Of a stretch of DNA of 64,000 nt, positions 36,462-45,099 are shown piece after piece. Origin of the DNA: Paludibacter sp. UBA6032. GTDB taxonomy: Bacteria; Bacteroidota; Bacteroidia; Bacteroidales; Paludibacteraceae. Position 1 is the stretch's first letter; every line of letters starts with the position of its first letter. The position numbers were made by a program, and so were the translations under genes. The stretch is taken from assembly GCA_002427885.1 (NCBI GenBank), contig DIZI01000017.1, positions 29,879-93,878 of the forward strand, read 5' to 3'. Below the pieces are notes generated by a model that was not told the DNA's origin, ran no database searches, and worked only from the letters and a program-made list of their open reading frames with translations.

Positions 36462-37334
36462 TCACTGAAGATTTATTTTTTGCATTCGTTTTTTGAACCA
36501 GATTATTCCTACAATCGCCACGAAGCCGCTTAATATTCCTATCCACAATGTATTACCTGTGCCCAGCTTATCGATATCCGGAAGATTGTACCCGTCATTT
36601 TTAAAATAATAGAAAATGACTGCCGTGGCATTATTTACAAAATGAGCCAAAATTGGCAACCATAAATTTCCACTCCAAACTAACATATAGCCAAAAAATG
36701 CACCCAAAAGCAAGCGCGGTACAAATCCGTAAAATTGCAAATGAATGGCACTGAAAATAAAAGCACTTATCCAGATGGCAATTGTTGCCCCTTTCCATTT
36801 TTGAATTACTCCCTGCAATGCAGCCCTGAAAAATAACTCTTCTCCCAAAGCGGGAACCACGGCTATTAATAAAATATTCAGGGATAAGCCACCCAAATTA
36901 TGTACATCAAGTAACTTTCCGGTAATCAGATCACTTTGTTCCTGAGCAGCCTTCATCCATGTCTCTATAGCGGCAAATGCTTTGGGAAGAACTAATTGTT
37001 GATTTATTTCTCCCAGCAGGTTGACAAACGGGATTATCAACAGCATAAATAGAATAAGTAATCCGGCATTTGTCCTGTTTAATTTCTTATCCAAATGAAG
37101 ATAAACGAGAGGTTTCTTACTCCAGAAATAAGCCAAAACGAATGGCGGAATAACAAACATACCTAACGTTTGAATTAACTGCAGCATTTTAATCGAATCG
37201 ATTTCATTTGCATTTCCTCCTGTCATAGTCCATAAAAGGACTCCTAACAAGGCAAAAAAACTTGAAGTCCCTACGATCAGAAGTAGGTTGGAGAAAATTC
37301 CATTGTTTTCCAGAATTCCTTTAAATTTTATCAT
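36462..37334 (-). CDS. CPBP-family intramembrane metalloprotease
   Basis: A 290-residue multi-spanning protein of the CPBP (CAAX protease / bacteriocin-processing) family. The diagnostic motifs are GEELFFRAALQG (EExxxR) near residues 161-172, FSAIHLQFYGFVPRLLLGAFFGYM with the second metal histidine near 195, and LPILAHFVNNATAV with the third. About eight hydrophobic segments are visible. The substrate is unknown; bacterial members range from prenylated-protein-like proteases to immunity proteins. The ATG at 37334 is chosen, with an alternative at 37352 adding six residues. Confidence 0.9.
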   Translation of the reverse strand: MIKFKGILENNGIFSNLLLIVGTSSFFALLGVLLWTMTGGNANEIDSIKMLQLIQTLGMFVIPPFVLAYFWSKKPLVYLHLDKKLNRTNAGLLILFMLLIIPFVNLLGEINQQLVLPKAFAAIETWMKAAQEQSDLITGKLLDVHNLGGLSLNILLIAVVPALGEELFFRAALQGVIQKWKGATIAIWISAFIFSAIHLQFYGFVPRLLLGAFFGYMLVWSGNLWLPILAHFVNNATAVIFYYFKNDGYNLPDIDKLGTGNTLWIGILSGFVAIVGIIWFKKRMQKINLQ

Positions 37335-37397
37335 ATAATACAAAATAAACATTCAAATTGTGGTTTTTCACAAACCCTTGTGAGTAGTGCTCTTTTA

Positions 37398-37433
37398 TAA
37401 AAAAACTCCTGCCACCTTTCGATAACAGAAGTT
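37398..37433 (-). terminator. Intrinsic terminator of the RRM gene
   Basis: On the minus strand AACTTCTGTTATC pairs with GGTGGCAGGAGTT (13 bp, several G-U) around a GAAA tetraloop, followed by a run of seven T. It lies 24 bases after the RRM stop and before the CPBP gene. Confidence 0.85.
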
Positions 37434-37457
37434 CTCTTGTTTCTTAGAAATTAAATC

Positions 37458-37703
37458 TTAAGCTCTTGGTCTAGCTTCTTTAACAACCATAGAACGACCA
37501 TCAAATTCTGCGCCGTTTAATTCTTCAATTACTTTTGCTGCTGCTGCGTCGTCAGCCATTTCAACAAATGCAAATCCTTTAGATTTACCTGTTTCGCGAT
37601 CTTTAATAATTTTGCAAGATTCAACTTGACCATACTCTTCAATAACCCCTTGAAGGTCATTTTCCCGAACTTTGTAACTTAGGTTACCTACGTAAATGTT
37701 CAT
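37458..37703 (-). CDS. RRM-domain RNA-binding protein
   Basis: An 81-residue protein consisting of a single RNA recognition motif: RNP2 IYVGNLSYKV at residues 3-12 and RNP1 KGFAFVEM near 42-49, ending with a short basic tail (VKEARPRA). Such stand-alone RRM proteins are common and often multi-copy in Bacteroidota. I chose the ATG at 37703 (MNIYVGNL); the upstream in-frame ATG adds a hydrophobic, unrelated sequence. A long gene-free leader of 350 bases separates it from proA, and it ends in a strong terminator, so it is monocistronic. Confidence 0.94.
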   Translation of the reverse strand: MNIYVGNLSYKVRENDLQGVIEEYGQVESCKIIKDRETGKSKGFAFVEMADDAAAAKVIEELNGAEFDGRSMVVKEARPRA

Positions 37704-38053
37704 AAAATAAAATAAAAAATTGATAAAAATGTGATTCAAGAACAGTGCAAACAAACGTAGTTAGAAATATCTGTCCAAGAAATGGATAGTTGAAAATAAC
37801 CATGACGAGAAAATACACTTTCTTTTCAGTTGCAAAGGAAATCATTTAATTTCAAATTCACAAGAAATTTTGTAAAAATAATTGAAATTTAGTGAATTAT
37901 GCGGATAAATCAGGAGTTATACGTTACAAATTAGTAAATAAATCGATCTTTAAGCGAATTTACATGCTAATATTAACAAATCTGTTCATCACATTTTTTG
38001 AATTCCGCTGAGAATTGTATCAGGTAAAATGCAATTATTTAATCCAAAAAAAC
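37704..38053 (-). promoter_or_regulatory. Gene-free upstream region of the RRM gene with CAAACGTA (-7) box
   Basis: A 350-base AT-rich stretch without an open reading frame of note. On the minus strand a -7 box TACGTTTG lies at 37752-37759, about 50 bases before the RRM start; a TTGG at 37775-37778 is 15 bases further up, a little short of the usual spacing. I see no other structure. Confidence 0.4.
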
Positions 38054-39322
38054 TTATAATTTTAATTCCTGGTCCCGTACGAGTCCATCTCCTTTTATGA
38101 TCCACTTATAAGAACACAGTTCACCCAATCCCATTGGGCCACGGGCATGTAATTTTTGGGTACTAATTCCAATTTCAGCACCCAATCCAAATTGAGCTCC
38201 ATCAGTAAAGGCAGTCGAAACATTTGTATAAACACAAGCAGCATCCACCATTTTATCAAAAAACAAAACACTATTATTATTCTCACTTACAATGCATTCG
38301 CTATGTTTGGAACTGAATTTTGAAATATGATCCACTGCATCGCGAAGGGAAGCAACCGTTTTTACAGCCATTTTGTAATCCAAAAATTCGGTTCCATAAC
38401 TTTCTTCATTGGCTTTTTGCAACAATGCTGCAGGATAGCGGGCATTCAGGAAAGTGTAGGCTTTCAGGTCAGCATAAATGATCACATTTTTTGTAGCTAA
38501 TTTTTCACAAAGCTCGGGTAAATCGGCTAATCTTTTTTCATTTATCACTAAACAGTCCAAAGCATTACAAACACTTACTCTGCGGGTTTTGGCATTGAAA
38601 ACAATTTCTTTCCCTTTTTTCAAATCTCCAAATTCATCGAAGTATGTATGGCAGATTCCGGCACCTGTTTCTATAACCGGAATGCGGGAATTGTCGCGTA
38701 CAAAATCAATTAATCCTTTTCCACCGCGTGGAATAATGACATCCACCGTTCCAACAGCGTTCATCAATTCAGCAGTAGCCTCACGACCGGCAGGGAGCAA
38801 AGTCACGATATTTTTATCTAATCCAAACTGCTCCAACACCGATTGAATAACTTGTACAATGGCCGTGTTGGAATGATAAGCATCTGTTCCTCCCTTCAAT
38901 ACACAGGCATTTCCGGATTTCAGACAAAGTGAAAACACATCGAAACTCACATTCGGGCGGGCTTCGTAAATAATACCAACCACCCCAAAAGGAACTGTGA
39001 TTTTCATAATTTTCATCCCGTTCGGACGTTCGGTTTCCATCAATGTTTTACCTAGTGGCGAAGTCAAAGAAGCAACATTGCGAATATCGGCAGCTATACC
39101 CTCAATTCTTTCTTTACTCAGTAAAAGCCTGTCGTACATTGGATTCGATTTTTCCATAGCAGCCAGATCTTTTGCATTTTCAGTCAGAATAATTGAGGCT
39201 TTTACTACAGCTGTTTCAGCAAGAGCAAGTAAAACCTGATTAATCGTTTCGTCACTCACTAAATTCAGTGAGCGGGAAGCGAGTACGGCGGATTGTTTCC
39301 AGTTTATATTATTTTGTGTCAT
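38054..39322 (-). CDS. proA: Gamma-glutamyl phosphate reductase
   Basis: NADPH-dependent reduction of gamma-glutamyl phosphate to glutamate semialdehyde for proline. The 422-residue aldehyde-dehydrogenase-fold protein has PFGVVGIIYEARPNVSFDVFSLCLKSGNACVLKGG near residues 110-145, VIPRGGKGL near 195, ETGAGICHTYFDE near 216 and the catalytic cysteine in KTRRVSVCNALDCLVI. It follows proB after 43 bases on the same strand. Confidence 0.95.
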   Translation of the reverse strand: MTQNNINWKQSAVLASRSLNLVSDETINQVLLALAETAVVKASIILTENAKDLAAMEKSNPMYDRLLLSKERIEGIAADIRNVASLTSPLGKTLMETERPNGMKIMKITVPFGVVGIIYEARPNVSFDVFSLCLKSGNACVLKGGTDAYHSNTAIVQVIQSVLEQFGLDKNIVTLLPAGREATAELMNAVGTVDVIIPRGGKGLIDFVRDNSRIPVIETGAGICHTYFDEFGDLKKGKEIVFNAKTRRVSVCNALDCLVINEKRLADLPELCEKLATKNVIIYADLKAYTFLNARYPAALLQKANEESYGTEFLDYKMAVKTVASLRDAVDHISKFSSKHSECIVSENNNSVLFFDKMVDAACVYTNVSTAFTDGAQFGLGAEIGISTQKLHARGPMGLGELCSYKWIIKGDGLVRDQELKL

Positions 39323-39365
39323 TATATAAGAGTCAATTAAATATTAAATAATCATGATAAAATGA

Positions 39366-40448
39366 TTATTCCAAATACAAATAATCGCAATGCACCAAAG
39401 GTTTTTGGTTCTTTTTGCCGAGCATTTCGCGTGCTTTATCGCTGTCGTATTGCACTTTTCCAACGCCAAGTGATGTTCCCTTGTGATTGAAAATCCGTAC
39501 AATATCATCTTTTTCAAAATCGCCTACAATTTTTGTAGCACCAATAGGCAAAAGGCTGACAACTTTTTCACCGGTCAGTGCAATGGCTGCATTTTCATTG
39601 ACATGGATTTCTCCTTTAGCAAAACCTTCGCTGTGTGCAATCCATTTTTTCACACTGGAGACGTCTCCGCTCGATGCAACAAACTGTGTACAAACCACAT
39701 CAGATTTGGAGTCAAGCAATTCTAACAACATATCGTCTGTTTTTCCGTTGGCAATGAACACATTAATTCCTTGATCGGCAATCTTACGGGCAATAGTGGT
39801 TTTCGTGTTCATGCCACCGCGCCCAAAAGTCGATTTTGAGATTTGGATATAATCCGAGATATCCTGCCCTTTTTCGATGCGGCGAATTACTTTTGATTCC
39901 GGATCAGCGGGATTTCCATTAAAAATACCATCAATATTGCTGAGAATTATAAGTGCTTCCATATCCATCATCGAAGCAATTAATCCCGAAAGTTCGTCGT
40001 TATCTGTAAACATTAATTCCGAAACAGAAACAGCATCGTTCTCATTCACAACGGGAATAACCTTGTTTTCGATCATGATTTGCATGCAATTACGCTGATT
40101 CAGATAATGTCGGCGACTACTAAAATTCTCTTTGGTCGTCAGTACCTGTCCCACTATTATCCCATGTTCACGAAACAAGTCGTAATAATGATTGATCAGT
40201 TTTGCCTGCCCCACTGCCGAAAATAGCTGGCGTTGATCCACCACATCCATTTTTTTGTTGATGCCCATAATGCTTCGTCCCGAAGCAACTGCACCGGAAG
40301 AGATCATTACAATTTCAACTCCCTTTTTGTGTAACTGCGAGATCTGATCCACTAAAGCCGACATACGAGTGATGTCCAATGTTCCATCGGCACGGGTCAG
40401 CACGTTGCTTCCGATTTTTACCGCTATTTTTTTGAATCGTATTGACAT
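39366..40448 (-). CDS. proB: Glutamate 5-kinase
   Basis: Phosphorylates the gamma-carboxylate of glutamate, the first step of proline synthesis. The amino-acid kinase domain (residues 1-255) shows VKIGSNVLTRADG, MISSGAVASGRSIM, VPVVNENDAVSV and FGRGGMNTKTTIARK; a C-terminal PUA domain spans about 275-360 (GEIHVNENAAIALTGEKVVSLLPIG). It is the promoter-proximal gene of proBA, with a -7-like box 30 bases upstream. Confidence 0.95.
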   Translation of the reverse strand: MSIRFKKIAVKIGSNVLTRADGTLDITRMSALVDQISQLHKKGVEIVMISSGAVASGRSIMGINKKMDVVDQRQLFSAVGQAKLINHYYDLFREHGIIVGQVLTTKENFSSRRHYLNQRNCMQIMIENKVIPVVNENDAVSVSELMFTDNDELSGLIASMMDMEALIILSNIDGIFNGNPADPESKVIRRIEKGQDISDYIQISKSTFGRGGMNTKTTIARKIADQGINVFIANGKTDDMLLELLDSKSDVVCTQFVASSGDVSSVKKWIAHSEGFAKGEIHVNENAAIALTGEKVVSLLPIGATKIVGDFEKDDIVRIFNHKGTSLGVGKVQYDSDKAREMLGKKNQKPLVHCDYLYLE

Positions 40449-40477
40449 AAATCATTCATAATTTTTAATTCTCAATT

Positions 40478-40485
40478 CAAATTTA
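40478..40485 (-). promoter_or_regulatory. -7 promoter box of proBA (TAAATTTG)
   Basis: The minus strand reads TAAATTTG 30 bases before the proB start. No clear -33 element is seen. It lies next to a TTCATAATTTTTAATTC word shared with the tRNA-cluster spacer at 50671. Confidence 0.38.
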
Positions 40486-40510
40486 CGAACTGGAAGTAAA
40501 TAAAGAAAAT

Positions 40511-41488
40511 TTACTTTTCGGTGTAAATAACATGCATAAGTGTCACACCAACAGCCTGAAGCGTGTTTTTATCCACATTTTTCATCGTGTCATCCACCGT
40601 GTGCCAATAACCGGCGAAACCGGTACCTGAGTTTGCATCATACTGAATAATATCGATGCTCGGGATACCTGTAATTTTATTTACATAGATATGATCATCG
40701 GTAACGGCGCCTCCGGGCTGGTTAATAAAGTACTGACTAAATCCCAGGCTATTCGCTTGAGACCACACTTTACTGACTACCTCCGACGCGTAATAATCAG
40801 AAGATTGTTCTCTTAAAAATGTGGCTTGTTTTCCACCTACCATGTCCAACAATATTCCAAAACGAGCCGTATAACCCGGCACATGCGGATGGTGTGCCCA
40901 ATATTGTGTTCCCAGACACCATGAATCTTCACTGTTTGGTATTTTTGAACTTTCTGTTGCTCCATAATCTTCCGTGTCGAAAAAAATGATGTCCACTCCG
41001 ATATTTGGTTGCTGCAGTTGAAATTGACGTGCCATTTCGAGCAAAATCCCTACCCCACTGGCTCCATCATTGGCTCCCATCACCGGTTTTTTACGGTTTG
41101 CCGGATTCGGATCGTTATCGGCCCAGGGACGGGAATCCCAATGTGAAAAGAGTAAAACGCGTGATACTGCTTTGGGATTGTATGAACCGATAATATTAAT
41201 AGATCGTAATGTTGTTCCATCAAAAGCCTGAACATCGGTTTTTTGTTCGATCACTACAGCACCAAAACGTTTCAGGGTAGATGAAAGATAACCGGCACAA
41301 GCAATTTGCGCCGCTGTATTGGGAACACGCGGACCGAAATCAACCTGCTTTTGGGTGAAAAAATAAGCCGAATCGGGAGAAAAGCCGGGAACATTAACCG
41401 GTTTTACTTCAGTTTTTGCACTTTTGGTTACTTGATTACAGGCCGTAAGCGGAAGAACTGTAAGCAAAAGAATAAATATTTTTCTCAT
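40511..41488 (-). CDS. M28-family glutaminyl-peptide cyclotransferase-like lipoprotein
   Basis: A 325-residue exported protein with lipobox LTACNQ (Cys17). The M28/animal-type QC core shows VLLFSHWDSRPWADNDP near residue 120 with the first metal Asp, GANDGASGVGILLEMAR near 140, IIFFDTEDYGATES near 175 with the acid, and DDHIYVNKITGIPSIDIIQYD near 265. Bacteroidota use such cyclases to convert N-terminal glutamine of exported proteins to pyroglutamate. The start at 41488 is preferred to an ATG seven residues upstream. Generic M28 aminopeptidase is the alternative. Confidence 0.87.
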   Translation of the reverse strand: MRKIFILLLTVLPLTACNQVTKSAKTEVKPVNVPGFSPDSAYFFTQKQVDFGPRVPNTAAQIACAGYLSSTLKRFGAVVIEQKTDVQAFDGTTLRSINIIGSYNPKAVSRVLLFSHWDSRPWADNDPNPANRKKPVMGANDGASGVGILLEMARQFQLQQPNIGVDIIFFDTEDYGATESSKIPNSEDSWCLGTQYWAHHPHVPGYTARFGILLDMVGGKQATFLREQSSDYYASEVVSKVWSQANSLGFSQYFINQPGGAVTDDHIYVNKITGIPSIDIIQYDANSGTGFAGYWHTVDDTMKNVDKNTLQAVGVTLMHVIYTEK

Positions 41489-41506
41489 ATCTAAATAAAT
41501 AAGCCA

Positions 41507-41514
41507 CAAAGATA
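41507..41514 (-). promoter_or_regulatory. -7 promoter box of the M28/QC gene (TATCTTTG)
   Basis: The minus strand reads TATCTTTG 19 bases before the start codon, an exact TAnnTTTG match, implying a very short leader. A -33 TTG is not clear at the usual spacing. Confidence 0.45.
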
Positions 41515-41655
41515 CAGATTTTTCACAAAAATGAAGGTCAACAGTTCAAACTTTATATTTGAAACTGTAAGTACACAATTGTATTTTTCATGTATTTATT
41601 TAAAAAACTCTGGAAAGGTTTTTAATTTTACCACACAGTTTTTTATCGATTTAAA

Positions 41656-42654
41656 TTAATCGTGAGTCGGGTAAACTACTCCGCATTCATTTCTGATGGC
41701 ATCCATAACAGCAAATAATTCCAGATTATTGTTCCAACTCCACAAATCACTTTGTGTTTTTCCGGCACGAATGCAGTTAGCCACTTCTTCTGCTTCGCAT
41801 TCATATCCATTTCCCTTTACTTCAAAATCGAATATTTTCTCCGTTTCATCAGGATAATTCAAACGAACTCTACCCGGACAAAACCATCGGTCTTCGAGTG
41901 ATATTTTTCCTTTAGTCCCGTGTATTTCGGCAACAACCGGTGAATTTGCCTGAAAAGAAGAATACATCACGGCTAGTTTATCATCTTTATATTTAAAGGT
42001 ATAACTACTGGTCGTGTCGATACCTTGCTCACTTAATCCGGCAATAGCTGAAATTCGTTGAGGTTTTCCAAAAAGGTACAATGCCAAAAATATATTATAT
42101 ATTCCAATATCTAAAATCGTTCCGCCACATAAATCCGGATTAAAATGCCGGTGCTCCGGTCCGTTATTGGATTTGAATGAGAAAAAGACCGTCATTAATT
42201 TTACGTCACCAATCTCTCCTGCATCGATCAGTTCTTTTGTTTTGATAATATTCGGCAGAAAACGACTCCATAATGCCTCCATTAAAAATAAATTTTTCTC
42301 TTTGGCTTTCTCAATTAAAATTGTCGCCTCTTTCAGATTGACACCCATTGGTTTTTCACAAAGCACGTGTTTATTATGATCGAGAGCAAGCAATGCATTT
42401 TCCAAATGAAGATTATGCGGTGTAGCAACATAAACAACATCAATTTCAGGATCATTCACTAACTCTTCATAACTACCATAGGCTTTGGCAGGATTAAATG
42501 TTGAAGCAAACTGCCGGGCACTTTCAATATTACGCGAACCTACAGCGTGAAGTTCCGAATTCTCCACAACCTGAAGTGCGGTAGCAAAAACTTTTGCAAT
42601 TCTTCCTGTGCCTATTATACCCCATTTTATTTTTTTAAGTTCCATAGTGTTCAT
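41656..42654 (-). CDS. Gfo/Idh/MocA-family NAD(P)-dependent oxidoreductase
   Basis: A 332-residue sugar-type dehydrogenase. The N-terminal Rossmann domain shows KWGIIGTGRIAKVFATAL near residue 8, AVGSRNIESARQFA and IDVVYVATPHNLHLENALLALDHNKHVLCEKPMGVN (EKP motif near residue 100). The C-terminal domain has GGTILDIGIYNIFLALYLFG near 176. The substrate cannot be told; relatives include trans-1,2-dihydrobenzenediol- and glucose-fructose-oxidoreductase-like proteins. The start may be 42654 or 42645. It is divergent from the sirtuin gene. Confidence 0.9.
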   Translation of the reverse strand: MNTMELKKIKWGIIGTGRIAKVFATALQVVENSELHAVGSRNIESARQFASTFNPAKAYGSYEELVNDPEIDVVYVATPHNLHLENALLALDHNKHVLCEKPMGVNLKEATILIEKAKEKNLFLMEALWSRFLPNIIKTKELIDAGEIGDVKLMTVFFSFKSNNGPEHRHFNPDLCGGTILDIGIYNIFLALYLFGKPQRISAIAGLSEQGIDTTSSYTFKYKDDKLAVMYSSFQANSPVVAEIHGTKGKISLEDRWFCPGRVRLNYPDETEKIFDFEVKGNGYECEAEEVANCIRAGKTQSDLWSWNNNLELFAVMDAIRNECGVVYPTHD

Positions 42655-42763
42655 TATTAAATGCATTTTACGAAGGACAAATGTAGAAAGAAAATATCAA
42701 AAAAAACTCAGGGTTGATTTTAAAATCTATGGAAATATCATGTAGTTTCATCTTAAAATTCAA

Positions 42764-42771
42764 TATCTTTG
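42764..42771 (+). promoter_or_regulatory. -7 promoter box of the sirtuin gene (TATCTTTG)
   Basis: Exact TAnnTTTG box 23 bases before the sirtuin ATG, followed by GCGAC as in other predicted promoters here. A TTTC at 42746-42749 may be a weak -33, at short spacing. Confidence 0.45.
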
Positions 42772-42794
42772 CGACAACCAATGAATTAGAAAAT

Positions 42795-43481
42795 ATGAAA
42801 AAATTAGTTGTACTTACAGGGGCCGGTATGAGTGCCGAAAGTGGTATTAGCACTTTTCGGGATTCCGGCGGGCTCTGGGAAAAATACAAGGTTGAAGATG
42901 TTGCAACCCCGGAAGCATGGTATAAAAATCCTGCATTAGTACTTGATTTTTACAATCAACGCCGGAAACAATTGCTTGCCAGCATGCCCAACGCAGGACA
43001 TAAAACACTTGCCGGATTGGAAAAATACTTTGATACTCAGATCATCACACAAAATGTGGATAATTTGCACGAACAGGCTGGGAGCACCGTCGTTTTACAC
43101 TTGCACGGTGAATTATTAAAGGTTCGTTCCACCGGTCCCGGACAAGAAGTATTTGATGTGGACCTTAAAAATCTCGAAATAGACTTAGGAAACTTATGTC
43201 CAAAAGGATTTCAGCTTCGTCCGCATATCGTTTGGTTCGGCGAAGCAGTTCCTGAAATAGAAAATGCGATCCAAATTACTGAGCAAGCGGATATTTTTGT
43301 GGTGATTGGTACTTCCATGCAGGTATATCCCGCTGCAAGCCTGATAAACTATGTAAAGTCAGATACACCTATTTATCTTATCGATCCGCATGAAATAGAG
43401 TACCTTCCTGCACATATTACATTAATTCAAAAAGGAGCCTCGGAAGGGTTGGAGGATTTGAAAAAATTTTTGAAAATTTGA
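42795..43481 (+). CDS. Sirtuin NAD-dependent protein deacylase lacking the zinc cysteines
   Basis: A 228-residue SIR2 protein. NAD-binding motif LTGAGMSAESGISTFRDSGGLW (8-29), TQNVDNLHEQAG near 85, catalytic His104 in LHLHGE, LRPHIVWFGE near 141 and IGTSMQVYPAA near 174. Tyr53 and Arg56 (DFYNQRR) match the CobB/SIRT5 pair that recognises succinyl and malonyl lysine, so desuccinylation is plausible. The structural zinc tetrad is absent: the protein has a single cysteine, Cys135 (NLCPKG). The ATG at 42795 is chosen because the 27 upstream codons in frame are unrelated and contain the promoter. Confidence 0.92.
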   Translation: MKKLVVLTGAGMSAESGISTFRDSGGLWEKYKVEDVATPEAWYKNPALVLDFYNQRRKQLLASMPNAGHKTLAGLEKYFDTQIITQNVDNLHEQAGSTVVLHLHGELLKVRSTGPGQEVFDVDLKNLEIDLGNLCPKGFQLRPHIVWFGEAVPEIENAIQITEQADIFVVIGTSMQVYPAASLINYVKSDTPIYLIDPHEIEYLPAHITLIQKGASEGLEDLKKFLKI

Positions 43482-43519
43482 AGAACGCTTATGAGTAAAA
43501 TTATGAAACAACAAAAAGG

Positions 43520-43550
43520 GACTTCCTACACAGGAGTTCAAATTCTTTTT
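43520..43550 (+). terminator. Possible weak terminator after the sirtuin gene
   Basis: GACTTCCT pairs with AGGAGTTC (one mismatch, one G-U) around an ACAC loop, followed by CAAATTCTTTTTG. It is weaker than the others in this window. Confidence 0.35.
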
Positions 43551-43585
43551 GATTGATTTTCTTGGACAAAAAAAATAAAAAAAAA

Positions 43586-43622
43586 CGGAGGATACCCCGC
43601 TTGCAATCAGGAGATATCCTCA
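43586..43622 (-). terminator. Intrinsic terminator of the LamG-type gene
   Basis: On the minus strand GAGGATA and TATCCTC (7 bp, perfect) enclose a 20-base loop and are followed by CG and a long T-rich run. It lies 33 bases after the LamG-type stop. Confidence 0.65.
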
Positions 43623-43654
43623 GTTTTATTCTGAGTTTTAATCAATAAAAAATA

Positions 43655-44599
43655 TTATTGAGCTGCAACTTTTTCTATTTTAGTATTTAAAATAACTCCA
43701 TTGCTGTAAATCGCTTTTTTGATATAAATACCTTTTGGAAGCTTAGTATACTCGTATCCAACTTTTGTACCGGTAACGCTGAAGAATTCTTCACTAACCG
43801 GTTCACCATTTCCATTGGAAATTGTTTTAATATCGGTTACCACTTTGGCATCCATTGTGGCTGTGATTTGTTCAGGAGTAAGCGCGCTTGAATAAATGGA
43901 CAAATCATCATACATATAACCCGGATCAGGGTCATTCCAGTTCCATGCCTGATTTCCACCCAGACAAATGTATGTCAGACCGGATCCTCCGGTAAACAAA
44001 CCTGCGACCGTATGACCATCGGTGCCGTTAAGTGTCCATGCATTTTGTAGAATCCCATCAACATATATTTTTACCGCAGTCTCCGTAAATGTTGCAGCAT
44101 AATAATGCCAGGCTGCATCATCCAACCAGGTAGTTGATACAAAATTTAGAGCATTAACATTATCTGCATCAACCAAATCAGTCCAGCCACTACAATTAAC
44201 CTGTGCTACCAAACGGGATTGAAGGATCATCATGGGCCATGTGTTAATACCACCGGCAGGAGCTGCACCATATGCGGAAAACATTGGTGTCCAAAAGTTA
44301 TCTACAGCCGTGCTCTTGTTTACCCAAAAAGCGATAGATAACTCCTTGACACCCGATGTTTGCAAATTAGCAAAAATATCAGTTGGCAACAATAAATAAT
44401 TTGACCTTACTCCCTGACCACCAGCCGCATTGTGAAATACGGATCCAAATCCCGGCGTTTGAGAGACTTCAATTTGACCGTTACCTACAATTGTTGAGGT
44501 TCCAACTCCACTTTCGAAGTTGTTTGAATAGAGAAGAGTTTGTGCGTTCATTGAACACGTCACTAGTAATGCAATTGCGAAAGAGTAAATTTTTTTCAT
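43655..44599 (-). CDS. Secreted LamG/concanavalin-like protein with type IX-like C-terminus
   Basis: A 314-residue exported protein: signal peptide MKKIYSFAIALLVTCSMNAQ, then a LamG-like jelly roll (about residues 20-250) with ELSIAFWVNKS, WHYYAATFTETAVKIYVDGIL and MYDDLSIYSSALTPEQI, the last typical of LamG domains. The C-terminal ~45 residues (FFSVTGTKVGYEYTKLPKGIYI..., ending KIEKVAAQ) resemble the type A C-terminal sorting domain of type IX secretion cargo, though they lack some conserved positions. With porX and porW in the same window, it is a plausible T9SS substrate. The ligand is unknown. Confidence 0.78.
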   Translation of the reverse strand: MKKIYSFAIALLVTCSMNAQTLLYSNNFESGVGTSTIVGNGQIEVSQTPGFGSVFHNAAGGQGVRSNYLLLPTDIFANLQTSGVKELSIAFWVNKSTAVDNFWTPMFSAYGAAPAGGINTWPMMILQSRLVAQVNCSGWTDLVDADNVNALNFVSTTWLDDAAWHYYAATFTETAVKIYVDGILQNAWTLNGTDGHTVAGLFTGGSGLTYICLGGNQAWNWNDPDPGYMYDDLSIYSSALTPEQITATMDAKVVTDIKTISNGNGEPVSEEFFSVTGTKVGYEYTKLPKGIYIKKAIYSNGVILNTKIEKVAAQ

Positions 44600-45099
44600 G
44601 ATTTCTTAAATTTTAGTTATGCGTTAAATTTGATTCCCTGAATTCAACCGGAATAACAGAACAATGTTTCAAAATCATGCATTCCTGTTGTTTCGGCTTA
44701 CTTTAAATTATTAATACAAAATTATTAAGAAGATATGATGTCAAAGTGGATAAATTAATACTATGGGTGGACAAAAAGATAAATAAAATTATAATTTATA
44801 CTTATCGAAGATTCGATTCCCCTTGAGAATTCTTCAATAGGGAAAGTGCCGGATAATTAATAAGTAAAACTGAATATAAATTATTAAACACTTAAAGAAT
44901 AAGATTTTTTAAACAAATAAGCAGTGGAAGATTCATTTTTCCTTATAAATAATTTTCTCATATATTAAGTTGTCCAAATTGAGTAATGCTCGAAGATATT
45001 TAGGAGGAATCTGAGGTCAGTTTAATTTTATTGAAATATATATGTACATTTGTAAAAGAATTGAACAGAACAACAAATATATAAAAGAAAAAGAATACA
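44600..45099 (+). promoter_or_regulatory. 500-base AT-rich intergenic region with one -7 box
   Basis: This is the largest gene-free stretch between two divergent genes. It holds a TAnnTTTG box (TACATTTG) at 45045-45052, 48 bases before the steroid-reductase-family gene, with a TTG at 45031-45033 too close to be a standard -33. A GGAGG at 45003-45007 is not followed by a start codon. I find no tRNA, convincing hairpin or coding sequence in the rest. Confidence 0.4.

Noticed and set aside
45003..45007. GGAGG in the intergenic region before the steroid-reductase-family gene
   Set aside because: No start codon follows at usable spacing and no open frame begins there.
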